A stretch of 64,000 nt of DNA from NCBI RefSeq assembly GCF_000612805.1, contig NZ_HG964409.1:1-64000 (forward strand), written 5' to 3'. A program made the position numbers and the translations under genes. Positions 57,618 through 64,000 of this stretch are shown piece after piece; position 1 is the stretch's first letter; every line of letters starts with the position of its first letter. Origin of the DNA: Bacillus ndiopicus. GTDB lineage: Bacteria; Bacillota; Bacilli; Bacillales_A; Planococcaceae. The notes beneath the pieces were generated by a model, which ran no database searches, was not told the DNA's origin, and was given only the letters and a program-made list of their open reading frames with translations.

Positions 57618-58109
57618 ATGGACTTTGAGGAAATTTATCGAGCGTATTTTCATGACGTTTATTTGTATATGAGATCACTGACGATAGATGAAAAAATAGC
57701 AGAAGAAATCACACAAGAAACATTTTTTAAGGCACTAAAATCCATTCACCAATTTGATGGCAAAAAAGATGTGCGAGCATGGCTTTTTACAATCGCTAAA
57801 AATACATACTTTACACATTACAAAAAGCAGCAGTACCAAGCCAATCAAGTGGAAGCCTCTGTATTAGATGATGTTCGAGTCGTAGAATATTTAATGAATG
57901 AAGAACAAGCTTTTGCTATTCATCATTATTTGCACAAAATGGAAGAGCCTTATAAAGAAGTATTCTCCCTTCGTATATTTGGTGAACTGTCATTTGGGAA
58001 AATTGGTCAACTGTTTGGAAAAAGTGATGGCTGGGCTAGAGTAACGTTTTACCGTGCAAAAAAGAAAATATTAGCGTATATGGAGGCGAAACAAGATGAA
58101 GGAAGTTAA
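57618..58109 (+). CDS. ECF-type RNA polymerase sigma factor (cassette 6)
   Basis: 163 residues. Region 2 (about 5-70, YLYMRSLTIDEKIAEEITQETFFKAL, DVRAWLFTIAKN) and region 4 (about 105-155, EVFSLRIFGELSFGKIG) are present, with no region 1 or 3, as in ECF sigma factors. The ATG follows GGGAGGGGAG. The upstream TGTAAC (57569-57574) may be an autoregulated -35 element but the -10 is unclear. It overlaps the anti-sigma gene by 14 bases. Confidence 0.92.
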   Translation: MDFEEIYRAYFHDVYLYMRSLTIDEKIAEEITQETFFKALKSIHQFDGKKDVRAWLFTIAKNTYFTHYKKQQYQANQVEASVLDDVRVVEYLMNEEQAFAIHHYLHKMEEPYKEVFSLRIFGELSFGKIGQLFGKSDGWARVTFYRAKKKILAYMEAKQDEGS

Positions 58110-58752
58110 ATGTACAATTATTCAAGATTTGTTACCACTTTATGTGGATGACGTCGTAAGTGAAGATACAAAAGAGATGGTAGGGCGACATTTAAAAACT
58201 TGTCAAGCTTGCCAAAAGGATTATGAGCAAATGAAGGAAACATTGTATGTACCTATTGAAAATAATGTGACATTGTTCGAGAAGCTTAATAAAAAATGGA
58301 ATCACAAAAAAATGAAACTTATTGGTGGATCAGTTGTAATGACTATTTTATTGTGTCTGGCTGTATTTTCATATGTGTTTCACTATCAAAATCCTATTCC
58401 TTATTCAAAGGATTTATTTGAGATTGAAGAGAAAGAAGATGGGTCACTTGTTTCTAATTATTTTGGGGAAAGCCATGCGGGCTCTTATATAACGCACCCA
58501 ATGAAAGTTGAAATAGATGGGAAAATAAAATTTGTTAGCCTTGTCTATTATGTTGAAACAATAGCTAATTCTCCTACAAGTAATTTTTTCCGAGAGGATA
58601 AAAGGATAGGTCCTGAGCAATTTACGCTACCAGATAGCAATATTGTTGATGCTGTATACTATGGGGAATTTGATTTGGAAAAAGTAATTGCTACAAAAGA
58701 GCAAACATGGAACGAGCTTTTGCAAGATATGACGTTAATTTGGGAGAGATAG
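58096..58752 (+). CDS. Membrane anti-sigma factor with zinc-finger domain (cassette 6)
   Basis: 218 residues. The N-terminal zf-HC2 domain has C6 and the H32-xxx-C36-xx-C39 motif (GRHLKTCQACQ), the sigma-binding module. A single membrane helix (about 75-94, LIGGSVVMTILLCLAVFSY) leads to an outer sensor-like domain of about 120 residues with no recognised fold. It is predicted to hold the partner sigma factor inactive until an envelope signal. Translation is coupled to the sigma gene. Confidence 0.9.
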   Translation: MKEVKCTIIQDLLPLYVDDVVSEDTKEMVGRHLKTCQACQKDYEQMKETLYVPIENNVTLFEKLNKKWNHKKMKLIGGSVVMTILLCLAVFSYVFHYQNPIPYSKDLFEIEEKEDGSLVSNYFGESHAGSYITHPMKVEIDGKIKFVSLVYYVETIANSPTSNFFREDKRIGPEQFTLPDSNIVDAVYYGEFDLEKVIATKEQTWNELLQDMTLIWER

Positions 58753-58811
58753 AGGGAGCTAAATATTTAGTTTTATTATTCAATAAATAAAACCCCATTT
58801 ATATTAGTTGA

Positions 58812-58833
58812 GGAGAACCTTATTAATAAGTAA
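58812..58833 (+). repeat. att-like repeat 7
   Basis: GGAGAACCTTATTAATAAGTAA has one change or insertion in the core. It is flanked by CCCCATTTA (left) and TAAACGAGG (right), an imperfect inverted pair. Confidence 0.75.
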
Positions 58834-58845
58834 ACGAGGTAAAAA

Positions 58846-58888
58846 AAGCTCAGAAATACTAAATTAGTAGTGTTTCTGAGTTTCTTTT
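58846..58888 (+). terminator. Terminator after repeat 7
   Basis: CTCAGAAATACTA pairs with TAGTAGTGTTTCTGAG, followed by TTTCTTTT. It may end the sigma/anti-sigma transcript. Confidence 0.7.
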
Positions 58889-58972
58889 AAGCTAAGGAAT
58901 ATCTCGCTTAAATCAAGAAGGAGTATGGCTTCACCATATAGAATTAGGATATGGTAAATAAGGAGGAAGAAA

Positions 58973-59368
58973 ATGAACTATAAAGTGGAGATTAACATTC
59001 CAATATGTAATAATGAAGTACCCGAATTAAGAGAACTTGTCGGCTGGGGGAGACGAGACAAAGATTATCCGACATTATTTGAACGTTGTAATTTTTGGGC
59101 TGGTGTTAGAAATGAAGATAGTAAGCTAATTGCCTTTGGTTATGTTTGTGGAATGGGCTTAGAACATGGATATCTGGAAGATATTATCGTTCATCCAGAA
59201 TATCAGGGAAATGGAATTGGCGTTAAATTGGTAAAAGAATTATTGCGAGAATCTGAACGTTTTGGATTAGGAATTGTAACGGTAACATACGAGGAAAAGA
59301 ATACTAACTTCTATAAAACTTGCGGCTTTATACCGGGTACGGGAGGGGTCTGGCAATCAGATAAGTAA
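58973..59368 (+). CDS. GNAT-family N-acetyltransferase (cassette 7)
   Basis: 131 residues. The acetyl-CoA motif is HPEYQGNGIGVKLVKELL, preceded by YLEDIIV, with the C-terminal FYKTCGFIPGTGGVWQSDK. It is a compact single-domain GNAT of unknown substrate, not closely similar to the acetyltransferase at 56.1 kb. The ATG follows AAGGAGGAAG. It is the only gene of its att-bounded block. Confidence 0.9.
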   Translation: MNYKVEINIPICNNEVPELRELVGWGRRDKDYPTLFERCNFWAGVRNEDSKLIAFGYVCGMGLEHGYLEDIIVHPEYQGNGIGVKLVKELLRESERFGLGIVTVTYEEKNTNFYKTCGFIPGTGGVWQSDK

Positions 59369-59507
59369 TAAACCTAACACCCTAAAAATGCAAATTTGGG
59401 TTAAACTGTGTATTTTGGATTTTTACAATAGTTAATTCAACCCTTGAAGAATTGGGTGTTTATTGGATTTATTTAATTGTCGTAGTACAAACATATTAAT
59501 TTTTGAG

Positions 59508-59546
59508 AAAGAGGGCGTCCGAAAAGCCATTTTGGACGCCCTCTTT
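59508..59546 (+). terminator. Terminator after the acetyltransferase gene
   Basis: AAAGAGGGCGTCC (59508-59520) pairs perfectly with GGACGCCCTCTTT (59534-59546) around a 13-base loop. Confidence 0.8.
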
Positions 59547-59630
59547 GTGACTACTGGTAGGAGCATAGTTTAATAGATGCGATTGATATAGCGATTAGTA
59601 ATTCAGAAAAGGCATATAAACTTAATTATC

Positions 59631-59650
59631 GAGAGATTTACCATAAATAA
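59631..59650 (+). repeat. att-like repeat 8
   Basis: GAGAGATTTACCATAAATAA; the right half matches repeat 2 exactly (TACCATAAATAA). It is the last copy I can find in the window. The rest of the 59369-59897 gap is AT-rich leader DNA. Confidence 0.65.
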
Positions 59651-59897
59651 GGGCTACTATAACTGTTATATTATAAGATTTATTTTCATCCAAACTGCCA
59701 AAAAATAAATAATAAAAATTTTTTGGTGGAAATTGCCGTTTTGTGTAGTATTATGATTTTATAATATAAGTGCAGATACTATAAAAGCTTCCGATAATAT
59801 ATATAGGTAAGGGAATATTATCAGGTTTTGGGGAGCCGTTGGATAGAGCCTTTAACAATTAAAATACAAAATCTATGTTCAAAAAAGGATGACGAAT

Positions 59898-61901
59898 ATG
59901 AGTAAAAATCTTTTTTCAACCATTAATAAATCATTCAAGCTCAAATTAATGTTTATTTTGCTATGTATATCACTAATTCCACTTATTGCTGCTTCAACGA
60001 TTTTACTCATGCAATCCAACGCTGCCATAAGTACTGCATCTAAAGGTTCCTTTGAAGAGGCAACAAATCTTAATACAAAATATATTAACGACTGGATTTC
60101 ACAAAAAATTGAATCGATGCAAGCTGTAGTGAAGGCGCATCCAGAATTTTTGAATGATGACCCTGAACAAGTTATCCCAGTTCTGAAAATAATGGCACAA
60201 AGCGATTCTGACGTACAAGTATACTCTTATGTAGACACGAAGGGACATGTCTATGACACAAGCGACCAAAATTATGATGGAAGTGATTTTCAGAATGTTA
60301 AAAATGCGATGAGTACCAAAGAAATTGCTATTTCCGATATTCTGAAAGCTGTTAATGAAGATATTGACATCATTATTATCGATGTTCCCCTTGTAAATGA
60401 TAAGGGGGAGTTTAGGGGGATTGTCCAATCGATGCTAGATGTGTCTAAAATCTCGAAAGTTGTTAAAGATATTAAAGTTGCAACAACGGGAAAAGGATAC
60501 TTAGTATCAAGTAGCGGTGTAATTTTAGTTCATCCTGATGCCGCAAAAATTGGCACGAATATAAATGAAATAGAAAATAAAGATACCGTTGAACTGTTAA
60601 ACAAGAATGTTCTGTCTAATACAAACGGCATCTTACAGTATCAAGAAGATGGTGGTCAAAGTATTTTGGCCTCTTATAAGGAAATCGAGAGGACAGGGTG
60701 GCGACTAGTTTTAGACGCGCCTTTGCAAGAAATGAATGAGCAAGTTACGAAATCTAGGAACATTGCAATTACTATTATTGTTATTTCTTTGATTAGTGTA
60801 GCTATCATTGCAATTTTGCTGTCAAGAGTAGTAGTTCGCCCGATTTTAAAGCTTATAGAAAACTCTAAGAACATGGCTAATGGTGATTTTACAACAAAAA
60901 TTGATGTTAAAGGTAAGGATGAAATTGCTGAACTTTCTATTGCATATAATTCAATGATTGATAATTTAAGAAATCTAATACAGCAAGTAGTAGTTGCTAC
61001 AAATACTGTAGATTCTAAAGCACATGAAATGAATAATATGGCTGTTCAATCAGGGAAAATATCATCTGAAATACTTGTAACAGTAGATAGTTTTGCAAAT
61101 GGTGCAAATGACCAAGCTGAGTCAGTCCAAAATGGATCATCTATGGTAGCTGGTATAACAAAGGATATACAGGAAATCACGACTAATGTTGAAAACTCTG
61201 TAGATATGATCAAAGCTGTTAATGCGGCTGTTGATGAAGGATTTACAGCCATTGTAGGCCAGTTAAAACTTATGGAAGAAAGTAAGAAAACTACTGAAAA
61301 TGTAGGAATGGCAATTGATATGCTGGCTGAAAAATCGGGCAAAATCAGTGATATAGTCGATGTTATTAGCGGTATAGCAAACCAAACAAACCTTCTTGCA
61401 CTTAATGCAGCAATAGAAGCAGCACGTGCAGGAGAGCATGGGAAGGGCTTTGCTGTTGTTGCAGATGAGGTAAGGAAGCTGGCAGAGCAATCTGCGAATT
61501 CAAGCGATGAGATTATTGCACTGATTAAGGAAATACAGGCGAGGACATCTCAAAGTGTTGATGAGGTGAATCAAGTTAAAAATGTTGTATCTAAGCAAGA
61601 AATTGCAGTAAATGATACAAAGAAATATTTTGACGAAATAAGAGAGTCTGTAAAAAATATTGTGACACAAATAAACAATGCAGCATCTTCAGCAAATGAA
61701 GTAAATAAAAAGTCACATGAAATTTCTGAGGTTATGGAGAACATTGCATCTGTAGCTGAGGAAAATGCAGCAGCCACAGAAGAGTTTTTAGCAGTTACGC
61801 AAGAGCAGGCTCATGGGATACAACAAGTAAGAGCAGATTCTGATGATGTTGTAGAGGAAGCAAAAAATCTTCTTGAAGCGATTAAGTATTTTAAAATTTA
61901 A
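59898..61901 (+). CDS. Methyl-accepting chemotaxis protein
   Basis: 667 residues from ATG 59898, after AAGGATGA (an ATG three codons upstream is also possible). A first membrane helix (about 20-40, [19 protein letters not shown]) is followed by a double-Cache extracellular sensor (about 45-280), a second helix (about 285-310), HAMP (about 310-365) and the signalling domain with the hairpin tip [22 protein letters not shown]. It senses a small ligand outside the cell and controls CheA. Ligand unknown. It is consistent with a motile host; a flagellin gene lies 10 kb upstream. Confidence 0.95.
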   Translation: MSKNLFSTINKSFKLKLMFILLCISLIPLIAASTILLMQSNAAISTASKGSFEEATNLNTKYINDWISQKIESMQAVVKAHPEFLNDDPEQVIPVLKIMAQSDSDVQVYSYVDTKGHVYDTSDQNYDGSDFQNVKNAMSTKEIAISDILKAVNEDIDIIIIDVPLVNDKGEFRGIVQSMLDVSKISKVVKDIKVATTGKGYLVSSSGVILVHPDAAKIGTNINEIENKDTVELLNKNVLSNTNGILQYQEDGGQSILASYKEIERTGWRLVLDAPLQEMNEQVTKSRNIAITIIVISLISVAIIAILLSRVVVRPILKLIENSKNMANGDFTTKIDVKGKDEIAELSIAYNSMIDNLRNLIQQVVVATNTVDSKAHEMNNMAVQSGKISSEILVTVDSFANGANDQAESVQNGSSMVAGITKDIQEITTNVENSVDMIKAVNAAVDEGFTAIVGQLKLMEESKKTTENVGMAIDMLAEKSGKISDIVDVISGIANQTNLLALNAAIEAARAGEHGKGFAVVADEVRKLAEQSANSSDEIIALIKEIQARTSQSVDEVNQVKNVVSKQEIAVNDTKKYFDEIRESVKNIVTQINNAASSANEVNKKSHEISEVMENIASVAEENAAATEEFLAVTQEQAHGIQQVRADSDDVVEEAKNLLEAIKYFKI

Positions 61902-62059
61902 TGGAAATAATTTATGCCGGAGTATACGAGCTCTGATTTTCCTTTGAATTATCTTTGAAGTACATCCATTCGATTTGTGGTTATAATTATTTTAGTCTGT
62001 ACATGGGTTATTTTAATCGCTTTGTGTTTTGTTAGTACGATAATAAAGAATAGATGTTT

Positions 62060-62094
62060 TTAGAGGAGAATGGCTAATCGAGGCCATTCTCTTT
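62060..62094 (+). terminator. Chemoreceptor gene terminator
   Basis: GAGAATGG (62064-62071) pairs with CCATTCTC (62082-62089), followed by TTTT. The rest of 61902-62206 shows nothing else. Confidence 0.75.
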
Positions 62095-62206
62095 TATGAT
62101 ATTAACTTTAAAAGTAGCTATTTCCTAATTTTTTGGACAAATACGGCGAATTATTTACAATGTTAAGTACAAAGCAAAAATGGTAAAACAACTAAAAAAC
62201 CTCAAT

Positions 62207-62914
62207 TTATTTTGTACATGAATAAATTCTGTAGCCTAATTTCCCTTTATACCTAAATATGATATCAAAATGTTTTTCCATAATTTCATAAAGTTCAGGT
62301 TCAATAGTATCTGAGTAAGGAATACCAGGTGCTGAATCGATGGATGTATTTTTTTGTATACGAATCTGTTCAAAACCTGCCTGTTCCAATAATGCCACCC
62401 AATCTTTTTTCATTGTAAGTGAATCAAATCCATAAAATTGTTTGATTTCATTTTCCTCTTTTTCCTTTAGTCGCTTGTTAATCGTTTGCTCAATTGCAAT
62501 GAAACGACCGCCATTTTTTAATAACCGAAAGATTTCTTTAAGGGCTCTCGGTTTATTTACGAAAGAAAGAACAGATTCAGAAATAATAAAATCAAAATGA
62601 TAATCAGGTAACGGAACTTTTTCTACTGAGCCTTGAATGATTTTTACTGGTAAGCTGTTTTTTTTCATTCTCCTCTCAGCCTTTGTAACCATTGTTGGAT
62701 TAATATCTATGCCAGTGACTTTTGCGCCATATTTGTAAGCTAAATAGGCAGCAGTTTGGCCAGTACCACACCCTACATCTAGAATATGAGAATTTCTGTT
62801 AATGTTCTCCCTCTTAAGTATTTCCTTCGTTAAATTAATACCGCCAGGATGCGCCCCTTCAATACCGAGTTTCGATAAAAAATCTAGGTACTTGGAATTC
62901 TGAATTATAGCCAC
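62207..62914 (-). CDS. Class I SAM-dependent methyltransferase
   Basis: 235 residues. Motif I is ILDVGCGTGQTAAYLAYKYG (about 44-63), followed by VTGIDINP, DFIISESVLSFV and LKNGGRFIAIEQ, all typical of UbiE/Methyltransf_11 type enzymes. The substrate cannot be told; small molecules are usual for the group. The start is uncertain: the first GTG (62914) sits immediately after the AAGAAGG ribosome-like site. It stands alone on the minus strand. Confidence 0.88.
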   Translation of the reverse strand: MAIIQNSKYLDFLSKLGIEGAHPGGINLTKEILKRENINRNSHILDVGCGTGQTAAYLAYKYGAKVTGIDINPTMVTKAERRMKKNSLPVKIIQGSVEKVPLPDYHFDFIISESVLSFVNKPRALKEIFRLLKNGGRFIAIEQTINKRLKEKEENEIKQFYGFDSLTMKKDWVALLEQAGFEQIRIQKNTSIDSAPGIPYSDTIEPELYEIMEKHFDIIFRYKGKLGYRIYSCTK

Positions 62915-63030
62915 CTTCTTTATTTGTTTTTGAAAGGTAAGGAGTATAAAATTCCCTGCCTAAGAGCAGTTAAACGGGTATGGATATGCTTTTTTATATA
63001 ATATGAATTTAAAAAAATATGGTTCTTGCA

Positions 63031-63200
63031 AGAGAGTTTGATGAAAATCAGTGAAGCAAAAGAATTAACAGGAAAGTTTGATTATTTCTATAGTTAGATT
63101 AGGGAAATAATAAAAAAGAAATTACTTTAAAGGAGGATGTTTATCGACAGACATTGAGTTAAAATGGTTGTTATGCAAGTTATAATGGTATGAGGAGGAA
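63031..63200 (+). pseudogene. Possible gene remnant
   Basis: Short broken frames read MKISEAKELTGKFDYFYS, then, after a stop and a frame change, KEITLKEDVYRQTLS and NGCYASYNGM. The stretch looks like a decayed coding sequence rather than a functional gene. I cannot name its family, and chance is possible. It fills most of the 62915-63204 gap. Confidence 0.3.
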
Positions 63201-63204
63201 CTAT

Positions 63205-64000
63205 ATGAAAATATTGAGAAACGGTATTGTGTTATTTTGTTTATTTCTATTAACGGGGTGTAGTGAAAAGCAATCTGAGTATAATTTGGATCAACTAGAG
63301 GGGCCAGCCGCTATACTAGTAGAAACATGGAGAGCAGAGGGTATTTCAGATGACGATATACTAAAGCAAATTGCTGATTTTATGAATGTGGATGGGACTG
63401 AGTTATATTATGATAAAGAATCAAAAAAACTAATCGAGCGAGTACAAAATTATAAACTAAATGGTACGGAACACACATTAAAGGAATTCATGGCTTTATT
63501 AAATAAAACAACAGTTTGGTCAGATATAGGTTTAGCAACAGATTTAGTTCACACACAAGCAGAATACCCAATTAATTACTCAGAAAATGCGCGTATTTTG
63601 GCTATATCTGAAAATAGTAAAAATCCTGAATTCAAATTATTAATGTATGTAGATGATGAAAATACTGCTGTTTATAAAGTAAAATCAGGTGAAAATGAGG
63701 CATTTAACCTTGATGCAGAAACAGCATTAAAATTGATATATGACAACAAAGTAAATCCGAAAGCAACAGTAACAAAAAAAGAGGAGTCAACGATAAATAA
63801 ACAAGTATCTGAATCACAGGAGGAGAGTAGTCCATCAGAGGAGGTTCAAAGTGATATAGACAGTGTTCCTGTCCCAGAAGCGAATAATACCATGGAATCA
63901 GCACGAGAACAGATAGGGTATTTAATAACATACTATTTGCAAACATATGCAGACGGAGATACAGCATCCCTTGGGCATTATGTTTATCCGGAATCTCTTT
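63205..64000 (+). CDS. Lipoprotein of unknown function, cut by the window end
   Basis: 265 codons are present with no stop before the edge. A lipoprotein signal (MKILRNGIVLFCLFLLTGC, Cys19) is followed by an alpha/beta region of about 170 residues and a Glu/Ser-rich linker (about 190-225). A new domain starts SAREQIGYLITYYLQTYADGD, which resembles TcaA-type NTF2-like modules; that resemblance is tentative. GAGGAGG precedes the ATG by 6 bases. It should be exported and anchored in the membrane. Confidence 0.75.
   Translation, partial: MKILRNGIVLFCLFLLTGCSEKQSEYNLDQLEGPAAILVETWRAEGISDDDILKQIADFMNVDGTELYYDKESKKLIERVQNYKLNGTEHTLKEFMALLNKTTVWSDIGLATDLVHTQAEYPINYSENARILAISENSKNPEFKLLMYVDDENTAVYKVKSGENEAFNLDAETALKLIYDNKVNPKATVTKKEESTINKQVSESQEESSPSEEVQSDIDSVPVPEANNTMESAREQIGYLITYYLQTYADGDTASLGHYVYPESL

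Noticed and set aside
59720..59897. Second riboswitch before the chemoreceptor gene
   Set aside because: A G-rich stretch (GGTTTTGGGGAGCC) looked suggestive, but no known aptamer core or stable fold could be read.
45397..64000. Full SCC element with ccr recombinase and resistance genes
   Set aside because: No recombinase, mec or restriction gene is present in the window; only att-like repeats support the comparison.

Overview
The window reads as the replication-origin region of a low-GC, spore-forming Firmicute of the Bacillales. Gene order (rrn leader, gyrA, gyrB, recF, yaaA, dnaN, dnaA, oriC, rpmH, rnpA, yidC, jag, mnmE, mnmG, rsmG, noc, parA, parB) matches the Bacillus subtilis origin. 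The protein sequences, AT-rich codon use, a spore-type YyaC and frequent TTG/GTG starts suggest the Lysinibacillus/Solibacillus branch of the Caryophanaceae (Planococcaceae). That placement is inference; no 16S sequence lies in the window.

Layout. 1-9.05 kb (minus strand): tandem rRNA promoters and leader running off the left edge, an HD-GYP-like gene with a degenerate catalytic motif, then gyrA, gyrB, recF, yaaA and dnaN. 9.05-11.2 kb: bipartite oriC around dnaA, with a DnaA-trio/unwinding element between dnaA and dnaN and a second DnaA-box cluster upstream of dnaA. 11.2-21.1 kb (plus): rpmH, rnpA, yidC, khpB/jag, tRNA-modification genes mnmE and mnmG, rsmG, noc, and parA-parB with a perfect parS inside parB. 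21.1-28.2 kb: DUF554 membrane protein, yyaC, an MscS channel, DUF951, ychF, two membrane or lipoprotein genes, the rpsF-ssb-rpsR operon and a DJ-1-like gene. 28.2-45.4 kb: a structured intergenic element, then yybS, gdpP, rplI, dnaB, purA, a LysM/G5/M23 cell-wall hydrolase, the walRKHIJ operon, an HtrA protease, a CxxH/CxxC protein and rlmH inside a DnaA-box cluster.

45.4-64 kb is accessory. The last codons of rlmH carry a sequence (GAGAACCTTATCATAAATAA) that recurs, in the same orientation, seven more times over the next 14 kb. Each copy separates a block of one to three genes. The core resembles the attachment site used by staphylococcal SCC elements, which also insert at the 3' end of rlmH. 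I interpret the region as a tandem array of small rlmH-attached gene cassettes: membrane protein/broken MerR/DinB; Ig-like protein with a peptidase-like domain; flagellin plus a giant riboswitch-controlled FnIII surface protein; acetyltransferase; YbjQ pair; ECF sigma/anti-sigma; acetyltransferase; chemoreceptor, methyltransferase and lipoprotein. No recombinase gene is inside the window. The third cassette has a clear c-di-GMP-I riboswitch in front of a 1638-residue secreted repeat protein. It sits beside a flagellin gene, so it joins a motility component and a probable c-di-GMP-controlled adhesin on one block.

The core genes form the expected functional groups: replication initiation (dnaA, dnaN, dnaB, ssb), topology (gyrAB), segregation and division-site control (parAB, noc), ribosome and tRNA maturation (rpmH, rnpA, rsmG, mnmEG, rlmH, rpsF, rpsR, rplI), c-di-AMP turnover (gdpP) and the essential WalRK cell-wall regulatory circuit.
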